Shown here: positions 7,205-16,027 of the stretch, in pieces
Position numbering within the stretch: position 1 is the stretch's first letter
Layout of the letters: every line of letters starts with the position of its first letter
Assembly (NCBI GenBank): GCA_965221465.1
Contig: OZ244892.1
Span: 4,154,001 to 4,218,000 of the forward strand
DNA: 64,000 nt
Source of the DNA: Azophilus sp965221465
GTDB lineage: Bacteria > Pseudomonadota > Gammaproteobacteria > Pseudomonadales > Azotimanducaceae
Direction: 5' to 3'
Position numbers and translations under genes: made by a program
Notes under the pieces: model-generated
Seen by the model: the letters and a program-made list of their open reading frames with translations, nothing else
Told to the model about the DNA's origin: nothing
Database searches by the model: none

Positions 7205-9721
7205 TCAGAAACTGAAGGCTGCTTCGACAAAGAACTGCATGCCGCGACCTATTCCGACCAGTTGATCGTCGCCCGTTGGCGGCCGGAACGGCGCCGGCCC
7301 TGCGAATGTCAGGTATTGCTCGTCCGTCAGGTTTCTGCCGATCAAGGACAGTCGCCACGACCGATCGGACGCCAACAGCGAAACATTGAGATCGATCGTC
7401 GCGTAGCTGTCTTGTACGAGGTCGCCGAGCGGGTTGGTCACCGGGTGGAACGGATTGCGGGACGCTCCGCCGACGATGTAGTCATCCTTGTAGGCCAGGT
7501 TCGGGCTGATGCGCAAGCGCAGGTTGTCGCCGATGTCGGTCTCCCAGTTCATGGCCAGATTGCCCGAAATCTCCGGTGAGAAACCGGCGTCGCGACCCTT
7601 CAGGTTTTCACCCGAAGCAGCAAGCAGGTCGCCCGTGATCTCGGAATCGAGGAATGCCCAGGAGCCCGAGAAGCTCAGACCGGGCACGGTCGTTGCCCAG
7701 GTGAAGTCGACGTCGATACCGGCCGTGGTGACTTCACCGGCATTGAACGTCGCGAATGCGAAAACTGCCGGGTCGAAAATCTGCACCTGCTGGTTTTCGT
7801 AAACGTAACGGTAACCCGTTACGTTGAGTGTGACCGCGCGATCGAGAAACTGCGATCTGAGGCCGACTTCCCAACCTTCCGACTCTTCCGATTCGAAGCG
7901 CAACAGGGCTTCCGCAGCAGCACGCACGGCCGGGTCCGGGTCGACCAGGCCCACCACGGAGCCGGTGGGCAAGGTATTGTTGTCGACGCCGCCCGACTTG
8001 AAGCCGGTCTTGTAGGCGCCATAGACGGATACGTTGTCGTTGACCCGATAACGAAGCACGACCTCGGGTGAAACGTTGTCGTCTTCGAACTCGACGTCCC
8101 CCGTCTGGAAGCCGGAACTGACGGTGCCGAACAAGGCCACGACACCGGTGTGAACATAGGGGAAGTGAATCGACGTACTCTTCTTTTCGTCGGTCCAACG
8201 CACGCCACCGGACAATTCCCATCGGTCGGACAGCTCGACATTCGCGCTTGCGAAGAATGACAGGGCTTCAGCATCGATCGGCCGGTCGGCGAGCCAGTCA
8301 AAGGTGGCGCCGGTCACCGGATCCGGACCGAAAGGGAGGCCCAGAATGGCGCCGATGGGCCCGAGCAGCGTCGGGTTGAAGGCATTCTGCGAGGTTCTGT
8401 GCCCAATGTCCCGGTCTTCCCAGAACCCCCCGATCTGGAAATTGAAAGGCCCTTCGAAACTGCTCGCCAATCTGACTTCGAGGGTGGTCTGCTCGAGGGT
8501 GTTTTCGAACGGTGCGGGCAGGCCGGCAGCGCTGCCATCCGGGTTTTGCCCGGTGGAATTGAAGGTGTCGTTGTATTCGTTCTCGAGATCCACATAACCG
8601 GTCAGGACGGTCAGATCGAAACTGTCGGTGAGCTCGATATCCAGTTCCAATCGGGCGAAAAACGTGTCCGTATCGTTGTATGCGCGAGAGATGTCGCGAC
8701 CTTCGCCGGGAGACCCGGCAGGCACCGTATCGATGAGCGGGTGCGCATCGGGCCCGGTGAACCGGCCGTCGTCGATATCGCAATCATGGGTGGGCAGGAA
8801 AAGATCCAGCCCCGGGGTACCGCCGAAAGCACCCCCCAGGAGAACCGACGGGTCGGGCAGGCCGTCGCCACCGCAAAAGATATCGATGGCGTTGTTCAGG
8901 ATGTCGGAGCGCTGCTCGTTGTAATTGAGTTTGAGATTGGCGGTAAAGCGCTCTGTCGGCTCCCAGTGAAACGTGACCCGAGTAATCAGGTTATCCAATC
9001 CCCGCTCGGGGTATGCCGTGGGGTTGCCGGGGGCAATCTTGACGAACTTGTCGATGGTTTGATATTCGCCCGCGATTCTGACACCCAGGGTGTCGCTGAT
9101 GGGGCCGGAAACGTAGCCGCCGATGGTCGTGCCATCTTCTTCGAATTCATGGGAAGCCTTGACGCTGGATTCCCACTCGTCGGTCGGATTGGCAGAGCGC
9201 AGCGACAAGACGCCCGCAGACGCCGCCTTGCCGAAGTAGAGCGACTGCGGCCCTTTCAGCACCGCTACCTGCTCGACGTCGAAGAAGGCGCTTTGCAGCA
9301 GCCGTTGCGTACTCACGGAAACGCCGTCGTAGTTCAGGGCAACCGCAGAATCGAAGGCGTTCGAGATGAACGACGAACCAATGCCGCGCAACGTGATTTG
9401 AGCGCCCGCACCCGACCCGCCAACGGAAACATTCAACGCGGGGACGCGGCTGATCAGATCGGTGGCCTCGTCGATTCGGAAGATGTCCAACGTCTCTTCA
9501 CCGATGACGCTCACCGCCACCGGGGCTTCCTGTATGGATTCCTCGACGTTGCGCGCAACCACCAGGATTTCTTCGACGAAATCGTTCGAGTCGACGTCGC
9601 CCGGCTCGGCAAACGAAAGTGCGGGCAAGGCCAGAACGACGATCGCAAAGCGCGAAAACGGCCGACTGTGCATTGGTTGTGTATTGAAACGACAGGCGTC
9701 GTCATTGCTTGGATGTTTCAT
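7205..9721 (-). CDS. TonB-dependent outer-membrane receptor
   Basis: This 838-residue protein is a typical TonB-dependent receptor. It has a signal peptide ending near LSFA, a TonB-box-like EEILVVAR segment, and a plug domain with APVAVSVIGEE, the QITLRGIGSS strand and VAVLKGPQSLYFGKAASAG. A long barrel follows with the FSGSWAFLDSE and NLTDEQYLTF signatures and a terminal aromatic residue (F). The start is set at ATG 9721 because GGGGAG lies just upstream; an upstream ATG at 9733 overlaps that ribosome-binding site. It is convergent with the GH20-kinase pair, which suggests, but does not prove, uptake of amino-sugar oligomers. Siderophore-like or other substrates remain possible. Confidence 0.93.
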   Translation of the reverse strand: MKHPSNDDACRFNTQPMHSRPFSRFAIVVLALPALSFAEPGDVDSNDFVEEILVVARNVEESIQEAPVAVSVIGEETLDIFRIDEATDLISRVPALNVSVGGSGAGAQITLRGIGSSFISNAFDSAVALNYDGVSVSTQRLLQSAFFDVEQVAVLKGPQSLYFGKAASAGVLSLRSANPTDEWESSVKASHEFEEDGTTIGGYVSGPISDTLGVRIAGEYQTIDKFVKIAPGNPTAYPERGLDNLITRVTFHWEPTERFTANLKLNYNEQRSDILNNAIDIFCGGDGLPDPSVLLGGAFGGTPGLDLFLPTHDCDIDDGRFTGPDAHPLIDTVPAGSPGEGRDISRAYNDTDTFFARLELDIELTDSFDLTVLTGYVDLENEYNDTFNSTGQNPDGSAAGLPAPFENTLEQTTLEVRLASSFEGPFNFQIGGFWEDRDIGHRTSQNAFNPTLLGPIGAILGLPFGPDPVTGATFDWLADRPIDAEALSFFASANVELSDRWELSGGVRWTDEKKSTSIHFPYVHTGVVALFGTVSSGFQTGDVEFEDDNVSPEVVLRYRVNDNVSVYGAYKTGFKSGGVDNNTLPTGSVVGLVDPDPAVRAAAEALLRFESEESEGWEVGLRSQFLDRAVTLNVTGYRYVYENQQVQIFDPAVFAFATFNAGEVTTAGIDVDFTWATTVPGLSFSGSWAFLDSEITGDLLAASGENLKGRDAGFSPEISGNLAMNWETDIGDNLRLRISPNLAYKDDYIVGGASRNPFHPVTNPLGDLVQDSYATIDLNVSLLASDRSWRLSLIGRNLTDEQYLTFAGPAPFRPPTGDDQLVGIGRGMQFFVEAAFSF

Positions 9722-9991
9722 TGGTCTCCCCATGAGCCTCGATCAGCGAAGATTTGCCGCCTCGAACCGGATGACACGGGCTCGAGGAAGCTTCACTTGA
9801 AGGTCTCTGGACTATAGACCAATTCGTCGTATGGGGCCACGTCAGGAATGGCCTCCCCTGCCTGGCGGCGTAGTGCCGCCGGGGCTGGCGCCCGAACCGT
9901 CCGCGCTGGCGGACGATTGCAGCGGTTCTGCTGCGTGGCGTGCGAAGCTATCATGTCCGCAACCCACAGCTCGATCTGTCCGGTAAATCTC

Positions 9992-11758
9992 ATGCGCTTG
10001 CTGACCGTCCTTCTGATCGTTGTCTCTTCAGTCGCGCTACGGACGACCGCATCCGAGCCGCCGCGCATCTACACCGCCCGATCGATCATCACCATGGACG
10101 AGTCGCTGCCCCGGGCCACAGCGGTTGCGGTGGCCGACGGTCGCATCACGGCGGTCGGCGACCTCGATTCGATGGGCGCTTGGCGCAACGCGCGCGATCA
10201 CGTCATCGATGACCGATTTGCTGACAAGGTGCTGCTGCCCGGCCTGATCGACAACCATCTGCATCCCTTGATGGCCACGATGCTGCTCAATACCCGCTGG
10301 ATCACGCCACACCGCTGGTCCTTGCCCGGAAGGGAAAAAGTGGAAGCGACCCGGGGACGCGACGCCTATCTCGAGCAGGTCGCCGCTGCGGCGGGGGAGC
10401 CCGGCGCCGGACCCTTCATTACATGGGGCTATCACGAACTGTGGCACGGGGTGGTGCGCCGCGCCGACCTCGACCGGATCGTCCCGGCGCGTCCGGTGAT
10501 TCTCTGGCAACGATCGTTCCACGAGATCGTCGTCAACACGGCCGCGCTGCAATGGCTCGGATTCGACCCGGAAGTGGATGCACCTCCGCTCGATGTGGAC
10601 TTCGAGCAAGGCCTGTTTTCCGAGCGCGGGCTGTCTGCCGCTCTGGGCCGCCTGGTTCCCTTCCTGCTGACGCCGGAGCGCCTCGAGGCCGGGCTCGAAG
10701 CGGTGCGCTCGATCGTCCATCGGGGCGGTATCACCACCATTGCCGACATGGGTGTCGGCCTGTACTTCGGGCTCGAACAGGAGGCGTCGCTGCTGGGGGC
10801 CGCTTTCGGTGGCGATTCCTCGCCGATGCGCATCGTGCTGGTGCCCGTAGCGTCGGGCCTGCCGGACCCTTCCGAACGCGATGCCTGGCTGCAGACAATC
10901 GAGGAATTCCCGGCGGCGGCAGCACCGAAGGTGCGTATCGGCAGGCATGTCAAACTGCTGGCCGACGGGGGATTCTTCGCCCAATACATGCGCATGAATC
11001 CTCCCGGTTACATAGACGGCCACGAGGGGAAGTGGCTGACCCCGCCCACCGAACTGGAAACGCTCGCCCGGCTGTTCCGGGACCGGGGCTATCAACTGCA
11101 CATTCACGTCAACGGTGACGAGGGCATGGATACGGTGCTCGATATCCTGGAACGCGCACTGACGACGAAGTCCTGTTCGTGCGAGGGCATGACTTCTGGC
11201 GCGGCCCAGGCTGCAGGCGCCAGCCCCGACCATCGCACGACCCTGCATCACGTCGGCTTTGCCACCAACGACCAGCTCCGGCGAGCGAGCCGGCTGGGCG
11301 TGGTCATCTCCGCGCAACCCTACTATATCTGGGCACTGGGAGACCTCTACGCCGCCCACGGGCTCGGTTACGACCGCGCCTCGCAGATGTCGCGCATAGG
11401 CGCCATGATGCGCAACGGCATTCCCACCTCCCTGCATTCCGACTTCACCATGGCCCCGGCGGCGCCGCTCACCCTGGCCTGGGTGGCCGTCAACCGGGTC
11501 ACTTCCGAAGGCTCGCTGATGGCGCCGTCGGAACGAATCACCGTCGAGCAGGCGCTGCGCGCCGTCACGATCGATGCCGCCTTTGCACTGCGCATGGAGC
11601 AGGAGATCGGCAGCATCGTGGCAGGCAAACGGGCGGACTTCACCGTGCTGGAAGCCGACCCGTTCGAAGTTGCACCCATGCAACTAAAGGACATACCGAT
11701 CTGGGGCACGGTTTTCGAAGGCAAGCCGCACCCCATACTCGACGCGGGAAGTCCTTGA
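9992..11758 (+). CDS. Secreted YtcJ-like metal-dependent amidohydrolase
   Basis: This 588-residue protein belongs to the Amidohydro_3/YtcJ group of the amidohydrolase superfamily. After a signal peptide (about residues 1-22) comes the beta-sandwich strand IYTARSIITMDE. The metal-binding HxH is in LIDNHLHPLM, LLADGGFF follows, a metal His is in LHIHVNGDEGMDT, and the late motif LHSDFTM ends the barrel. The C-terminal IVAGKRADFTVLEADPF is the usual closing element. Substrates of this group are very diverse, so none is assigned. The chosen ATG (9992) places a clean signal peptide at the N-terminus; the upstream open frame to 9848 is probably untranslated. Confidence 0.85.
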   Translation: MRLLTVLLIVVSSVALRTTASEPPRIYTARSIITMDESLPRATAVAVADGRITAVGDLDSMGAWRNARDHVIDDRFADKVLLPGLIDNHLHPLMATMLLNTRWITPHRWSLPGREKVEATRGRDAYLEQVAAAAGEPGAGPFITWGYHELWHGVVRRADLDRIVPARPVILWQRSFHEIVVNTAALQWLGFDPEVDAPPLDVDFEQGLFSERGLSAALGRLVPFLLTPERLEAGLEAVRSIVHRGGITTIADMGVGLYFGLEQEASLLGAAFGGDSSPMRIVLVPVASGLPDPSERDAWLQTIEEFPAAAAPKVRIGRHVKLLADGGFFAQYMRMNPPGYIDGHEGKWLTPPTELETLARLFRDRGYQLHIHVNGDEGMDTVLDILERALTTKSCSCEGMTSGAAQAAGASPDHRTTLHHVGFATNDQLRRASRLGVVISAQPYYIWALGDLYAAHGLGYDRASQMSRIGAMMRNGIPTSLHSDFTMAPAAPLTLAWVAVNRVTSEGSLMAPSERITVEQALRAVTIDAAFALRMEQEIGSIVAGKRADFTVLEADPFEVAPMQLKDIPIWGTVFEGKPHPILDAGSP

Positions 11759-11882
11759 CCCGTTGTCAGTCTGCATCCAAGTCTCGCGTCTCCGCGCGCA
11801 CGCTTTAGCTGCTACGCACTTTCATGGAACACCTTTTCCAAACGATTGATTTTATTGAATTCGTTAGCGTGGCAAACATGGC

Positions 11883-12090
11883 CTTCGATCCGGCACCGAG
11901 AGCAGGTATACGGTACGTGCATACGGCTCGCCGAATGGCGCACCAGGCGGAGGTGCTTACCGCGACGATGGGCGCAAGCACAAGCCCCAACAGCGCCGGA
12001 TACACGCACCGCACACCTGCTCTCTCCTAGGGGTCATCAGGTGTTCCTTGCGCGTACTCGTCCCGGTGCGCCGGGTTTGGGGCTCGCACG
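11883..12090 (-). repeat. Interspersed repeat family 1, copy A (structured-RNA candidate)
   Basis: This is one of three about 200-bp intergenic copies (others at 13062-13269 and 20681-20888). A long stem is formed between 11898-11926 and the arm ending at 12024. Read as minus-strand RNA, mismatches between arms are mostly G-U wobbles. Compared with the other copies, the outer stem carries paired changes (GAGAGCAGG with its exact complement here, GAGAACCGG with its complement elsewhere). This copy has about a dozen extra bases on one inner flank and one C-U mismatch. It fills most of the 362-bp gap between the amidohydrolase and the small membrane protein gene. Confidence 0.7.
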
Positions 12091-12120
12091 GCAAAATTCG
12101 CCAATTGCGTTGGCGGTCTG

Positions 12121-12324
12121 TTACCCGAGCGCCTTTGTTTCCATTACGATCTGTACGCCCAGCATCAGCGTCAACAGCAGGGTGACCGCAAACGCGACCC
12201 AGGCGACGATGAATTTCCAGCCGGCCGGCCGCTTAGGTGCGGTTTCGTCGGGCACACTCGCGGCGTCCGGGACGCTTGTCCCGCCGGCCTGGGTTCCTTG
12301 GTCTTGTCCTTCCTGTTGCGCCAT
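12121..12324 (-). CDS. Small single-pass membrane protein, unknown function
   Basis: This 67-residue open frame begins at ATG 12324, fifteen bases after the nitroreductase stop. It has a polar Gln/Gly/Pro-rich N-terminal half and one hydrophobic segment (about residues 40-62, FIVAWVAFAVTLLLTLMLGV) that reads as a transmembrane helix, then a short tail. No family is recognised. The close spacing suggests co-transcription with the nitroreductase, perhaps as a membrane anchor or helper. It is a real gene rather than a shadow only by inference from the clean hydrophobic helix and operon position. Confidence 0.55.
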   Translation of the reverse strand: MAQQEGQDQGTQAGGTSVPDAASVPDETAPKRPAGWKFIVAWVAFAVTLLLTLMLGVQIVMETKALG

Positions 12325-12338
12325 CGACCTGACCGCGC

Positions 12339-12968
12339 CTACCACGTGTTCCAGTGCGTGATTTTGGCCACCGGCGGGCGACTGGCGGGCTTGAAGTCGG
12401 TGCCCTTCGTGTAGGCCACCGGCAAGAGAGCCACCTGCATGACGTCGTCCGGGATGCCGAGCAGTTCGGCAACGGCCTGCTCTTGCAGCAGGTGCAGCGT
12501 AGTCAGCGTCGAGCCGAGCCCACGCGACCGCAACGCCAGTTGAAAGCTCCAAACGGCCGGGAAGATTGAACCGAACAGGCTGCCGAGCATCGTTACCGGT
12601 GTGTCCGCGGCGGGACGGCCCGCCACGCAGGGAATCATGTGGACCGGCACCTCGTGCAGATGGTCCATCAGGTACATGGCGGAATCGAACACCCGCCGGG
12701 ACTGTGCATTGCCGGCCTCTCGGTTGGCTGCGTCGAGATACGGCTCGGCTCCTTTGCGGTAGAGATCGGCCAGTGCCTTTCGCTTGTCGGCATCGTCGAC
12801 CACCATCCACCGCCAGGTCTGGGAATTCGAGCCGGTGGGGGCCTGCACGGCCAGTTCCAGGCACTCGTCGATAATCGCCCGCGGAACGGGTTTTTCCAGG
12901 TCGAGGCGCTTGCGCACGGCGCGGGTGGTGGAGAGCAGCGCGTCGGTCATGGCAACATCGAAGTCCAT
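12339..12968 (-). CDS. Nitroreductase family protein
   Basis: This 209-residue flavoprotein of the nitroreductase superfamily begins at ATG 12968 behind a strong GGAGG site. The family pattern is visible: an early TRAVRKRLD FMN-binding segment, the LELAVQAPTGSNSQTWRW motif near residues 30-50, and the late GLGSTLTTLHLL helix with LGIPDDVMQVALLPVAY. Members use FMN and NAD(P)H to reduce nitro-aromatics, quinones or halogenated compounds; the physiological substrate is unknown. It probably forms a transcript with the downstream 67-residue membrane protein. The two genes are flanked on both sides by copies of interspersed repeat family 1. Confidence 0.88.
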   Translation of the reverse strand: MDFDVAMTDALLSTTRAVRKRLDLEKPVPRAIIDECLELAVQAPTGSNSQTWRWMVVDDADKRKALADLYRKGAEPYLDAANREAGNAQSRRVFDSAMYLMDHLHEVPVHMIPCVAGRPAADTPVTMLGSLFGSIFPAVWSFQLALRSRGLGSTLTTLHLLQEQAVAELLGIPDDVMQVALLPVAYTKGTDFKPASRPPVAKITHWNTW

Positions 12969-13061
12969 CGGGGTTCCTCCGGTTCTAGTGCGGCGGGCCG
13001 GCATTATGGTTGCCGGAAGTTCGGGGAGCAACGCGCCGCCGAGTTTGGGACATCCACTGAC

Positions 13062-13269
13062 GCGGAGAGGCGTTCCTCGGATCCAGCGCCGAGAACCGGT
13101 ATGCGGTACGCGCAACCGGCGCGCCAGGCGGCCGCGGTTACCGCGACGATGGGCACGAGAGCGAGCCTCAAAGGCGCCGGCTACGCGCACCGCACACCGG
13201 TTCTCTCCCGGCGAGTTCTCGTTCGCCGCGTGTCCCCGGCCTGGCTCACCGAGATTCGGACTCGCCCGC
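13062..13269 (-). repeat. Interspersed repeat family 1, copy B (structured-RNA candidate)
   Basis: This second copy lies in the 465-bp gap between the divergent nitroreductase and M20 genes. The arms 13091-13122 and the arm ending at 13205 form 32 consecutive pairs when read as minus-strand RNA, four of them G-U wobbles that would be A-C mismatches on the + strand. A smaller hairpin of CGAG/CTCG lies in the tail near 13250-13265. On the minus strand the element would lie in the 5' leader of the nitroreductase transcript. No other gene or promoter is recognised in this gap. Confidence 0.75.
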
Positions 13270-13433
13270 AGTGGCTGAGGTGGGCGGCATTTGTCTTCCG
13301 GTCGATTGCGTTTACCATGGATGGTCCTCCGGTTTCCGCGAGAACGATCATGACTGTTCGGCTTTGCATCGGCGCGCCCGATTCCTCCGGCTGTTTCTCA
13401 TTGGCATCGCCTCCCGTCATTCGGCGCCGCTCC

Positions 13434-14759
13434 ATGACGAGCGCGAACATCGGCAGGGGTTGCCTGCTGGCGGGGTTGCTGTGGGGATCTGCCCTCGCGG
13501 GCCAGGTCGTCGCCGACGACATGTATGCGGCGATCGACGAGGCGGCCGCCGCTGTGGAAGACCGGGTAGTGGCATGGCGACGTGACGTGCACGAGCATCC
13601 GGAACTCTCGAATCGGGAATACCGCACCGCGAAACTGGTCGCCGCACACCTCACCGACCTGGGGTTGGAGGTTACCACCGGCATTTCCAACACCGGTGTG
13701 GTCGGCCTGCTGCGCGGCGGCAAGCCGGGGCCGGTGGTGGCGCTGCGGGCCGACATGGATGCCTTGCCGGTCGTCGAACAGACCGGGCTGCCCTACGCCT
13801 CGAAGGTCACCGCCACCTACCTCGGCAAGGAGGTCGGCGTAATGCACGCCTGTGGCCATGACAACCATGTCGCCATCCTGATGGGCGTGGCAAGCGTACT
13901 CACCGGGTTGCGGGACGAGTTGCCCGGTACCGTGAAGTTCGTCTTTCAGCCCGCGGAAGAGGGCGCGCCTCCCGGCGAAGAGAGCGGCGCCGAACAGATG
14001 GTCAAGGAGGGGGTTCTCGAGAATCCGGAGGTCGATGCCATCTTCGCCCTGCACGTCTTCCAGGCCGGCGCCACGGGCATGGCGAGTTACCGTTCCGGTG
14101 GCGCCATGGCGAGCGCGCAGACCTACGAGATCGAGATCGTCGGGCGCCAGACCCACGGCGCCCGGCCCTGGGAGGGCGTCGACCCGATCGTCGCCGGAGC
14201 GCAGATCGTCACTGCCCTGCAGACCATCGTCAGCCGGCAAGTGGACGTCACGGTCTCACCCGCCGTGGTGACGGTTGGCACGTTCGAGAGTGGCATGCGC
14301 TACAACATCGTTCCCGACCGGGCGAAGCTGACCGGTACGATCCGCTCCTACGATGCGGAGACACGCGAACTGATTCACCGCGAGGTTCGCGAAATTGCGA
14401 CCGGCGTCGGCAGCGCCCTCGGCGCCGAGGTTACTGTGAACATCAGCCGCGGCGTACCCGTCACCTACAACGATCCGTCCCTCACGGCAGCCATGGTGCC
14501 CACCCTGGAGCGTATCTACGGAAAGGGCAACGTGATCCCCGCACCGCGCCAGACCGGCGCCGAGGATTTCGCGTTCTTCCAGGAAAAGGTGCCCGGGTTC
14601 TATTTCTTCATCGGCGTGCGACCCGTGGATGTGCCCGCCGACGAGGCCATCCCCAATCACTCGCCGTTCTTCTACGCGGACGAAGCCGCCCTGCTACCGG
14701 GTGTACGGGCCATGGCCAACGTGGCGTACGACTATCTCAGCGGCAACGCCGGGTACTGA
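13434..14759 (+). CDS. M20 family amidohydrolase (hippurate/IAA-amino acid hydrolase-like), exported
   Basis: This 441-residue enzyme of the M20D peptidase/amidohydrolase group starts at ATG 13434 with a probable signal peptide ending near VVA. Motifs are RRDVHEHPELSNREYRT, ALRADMDALPVVEQTGLPYAS, the metal-binding HACGHDNHVAILMGVA and the catalytic PAEEGAPPGEESGAEQMV. The dimerisation domain contains HGARPWEGVDPI, and the late QTGAEDFAFF and NHSPFFYADE motifs supply further metal ligands. Such enzymes cleave N-acyl amino acids; periplasmic export would suit scavenging of acyl-amino acids or cell-wall conjugates. The open frame extends far upstream, but that part overlaps the repeat and the opposing gene and is not coding. 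Confidence 0.88.
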   Translation: MTSANIGRGCLLAGLLWGSALAGQVVADDMYAAIDEAAAAVEDRVVAWRRDVHEHPELSNREYRTAKLVAAHLTDLGLEVTTGISNTGVVGLLRGGKPGPVVALRADMDALPVVEQTGLPYASKVTATYLGKEVGVMHACGHDNHVAILMGVASVLTGLRDELPGTVKFVFQPAEEGAPPGEESGAEQMVKEGVLENPEVDAIFALHVFQAGATGMASYRSGGAMASAQTYEIEIVGRQTHGARPWEGVDPIVAGAQIVTALQTIVSRQVDVTVSPAVVTVGTFESGMRYNIVPDRAKLTGTIRSYDAETRELIHREVREIATGVGSALGAEVTVNISRGVPVTYNDPSLTAAMVPTLERIYGKGNVIPAPRQTGAEDFAFFQEKVPGFYFFIGVRPVDVPADEAIPNHSPFFYADEAALLPGVRAMANVAYDYLSGNAGY

Positions 14760-14771
14760 AAGCCCGGCTCG

Positions 14772-14893
14772 CATCCGTCAGCGACTTTCGTCGCGAGGGC
14801 ATCGACGTTTCGTCGCTGAAGCAAAACGCGCCGTGCAAGCGTGGCCGCGCGGCCGCGAGTGCATCGGCGTTTGCAGCAGGAAGTTGGTGACGG
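14772..14893 (+). repeat. Interspersed repeat family 2, full copy 1
   Basis: This about 120-bp element runs from CATCCGTCAGCGACTTTCGT to AGTTGGTGACGG. It contains the shared core CGACGTTTCGTCGCTG followed by AACGCGC and ends in the inverse of its start. Compared with the other full copies it carries about 15 extra bases in the middle. It sits directly after the M20 gene and before the small bTHX gene on the opposite strand. Confidence 0.7.
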
Positions 14894-14926
14894 AACCGGG
14901 CTGGTAAACAGGCCGCCCGAGCCGGT

Positions 14927-15034
14927 TCAGGGCCGCGACTTGCCGGCTTGCTTTTTCGGCTTCTTCCGCCGCCGGGCGCCGAAGGTACCCCGTGCGATCT
15001 TGCCGCGCCTGGTGCGAACGTCTCCTTTACCCAT
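14927..15034 (-). CDS. 30S ribosomal protein THX (bTHX)
   Basis: This 35-residue protein begins MGKGDVRTRRGKIARGTFG and ends in a Lys/Arg-rich tail. That is the pattern of the THX family, in which MGKGD and the RGK-GTYG-like segment are nearly invariant. It is rich in Arg and Lys, as expected of a peptide buried in 16S rRNA in the head of the 30S subunit. It starts at ATG 15034 and stops with TGA at 14927-14929. Its length is normal for the family. A consensus TATAAT lies upstream on the same strand (15084 down to 15079). Confidence 0.88.
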   Translation of the reverse strand: MGKGDVRTRRGKIARGTFGARRRKKPKKQAGKSRP

Positions 15035-15078
15035 GGTTCAATTGTCCTGTGTCACATGCACGCTCCTCGAGGGCGCGC

Positions 15079-15084
15079 ATTATA
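15079..15084 (-). promoter_or_regulatory. Putative -10 box for the bTHX gene
   Basis: On the minus strand TATAAT lies about 45 bases before the bTHX start and overlaps the TAA stop of the upstream MBL-fold gene. The hexamer 17 bp upstream, TGACGA, is a poor -35 match. A promoter here would give the small ribosomal protein gene its own transcript. Confidence 0.35.
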
Positions 15085-16009
15085 GTCCCCAGCACTCCAG
15101 ATCGTCAGCGAAGATGACGGCCCCCTGGTACTCCCGCTCGATGGCCTCGATGCTCTGGGACTCGCGGCCCCGCGTCCGGTTGGTGCGATGCCCCAGCAAC
15201 AGCATGCCGGCGTTTGCGCGGGCAGCGACCCGGCCGAGCTTGCTGGGAACGGCGAAGGACTCGCGGGCTGCTTCCCGGGCGGTTTCCGGAATCGCGTGAG
15301 AGACCACCAGGGCATCGACATCCTTTGCGAACCCGGCGACCAGATCCTTCCGATTGGAGAAATCGCCGGCGAAGACGATGGACTTGTCCGCAGCCTCGAC
15401 CCGCCATGCCAGGGTGGGCACGTCGCCATTGTGAACCGGAATCGCCGACAGCCGGATGTGCTCGGTGCCGAACCCGGTCCAGCGTTTCCGTCCCTTGGCG
15501 GGTACGTTCCTTACCTGCAGCCGGTAGCCGCTGTCGGGTTTGCGGACAAGGGCGCCGGAAAGATGAGGAAAGGCGCCGTCAGGGCCGATCATGCGGTTGA
15601 CGAAGGTCTTGGTGTCGGGATAGGACTCGTCGCCCTCCGGCCCGAGAACCGTCAGCGGCCGTTCCCGTGCAAGGAAGGTGCCGCCGTGAATGAATGACGC
15701 AAAATCCGCGCTGTGGTCGGCATACAGATGCGTGAAGGCGATGGCATCCAGGTCTTCGAAACGCGCCCCGATCTGCTCGAAACGCAGCGATGCGCCGGGC
15801 CCGGCATCGACCAGCAGGCGTGCGTGGTTATCGAGCCAGACGACATAACTCGAGGCGCCCTGGGCATCGTCCAGTTGCGGCCCGCCCGCGCCGAGAATCT
15901 GTATCCAGACGCCCTGCTTCCCACAGGGTGGCGCATCGACGGCGAACGCGCCGGGTGTCAATGAAGCGCAAACGAAAAGAATGGCTGCAACCGGCAACTT
16001 GTGTTTCAT
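15080..16009 (-). CDS. MBL-fold metallo-hydrolase, exported
   Basis: This 309-residue protein has a signal peptide (about residues 1-23) and a metallo-beta-lactamase fold resembling RNase Z/arylsulfatase-type hydrolases. The first metal motif is THLYADHSADF; its first His is replaced by Thr-His-Leu-Tyr spacing, giving H-x-x-x-D-H rather than a full HxHxDH. LLVDAGPG precedes it and the metal Asp segment VFAGDFS follows, with LLLGHRTNR near the C-terminus. The export signal sets it apart from cytoplasmic tRNA-processing relatives. The substrate is unknown. It lies downstream of nadE on the same strand with 18 bases between them, so the two may be co-transcribed. Confidence 0.78.
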   Translation of the reverse strand: MKHKLPVAAILFVCASLTPGAFAVDAPPCGKQGVWIQILGAGGPQLDDAQGASSYVVWLDNHARLLVDAGPGASLRFEQIGARFEDLDAIAFTHLYADHSADFASFIHGGTFLARERPLTVLGPEGDESYPDTKTFVNRMIGPDGAFPHLSGALVRKPDSGYRLQVRNVPAKGRKRWTGFGTEHIRLSAIPVHNGDVPTLAWRVEAADKSIVFAGDFSNRKDLVAGFAKDVDALVVSHAIPETAREAARESFAVPSKLGRVAARANAGMLLLGHRTNRTRGRESQSIEAIEREYQGAVIFADDLECWGL

Positions 16010-16027
16010 TCGATACCTCTCAATGGC

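Noticed and set aside
8399..9817. Long plus-strand open frame antisense to the TonB receptor
   Set aside because: High-GC shadow frame with no protein signature; the receptor on the other strand is unambiguous.
9848..9991. Upstream extension of the amidohydrolase frame
   Set aside because: The added residues are Ala/Arg-rich with no family similarity, while ATG 9992 starts directly at a good signal peptide.
12639..13433. Long upstream extension of the M20 gene frame
   Set aside because: It overlaps the nitroreductase gene on the opposite strand and a structured repeat, and lacks M20 similarity.
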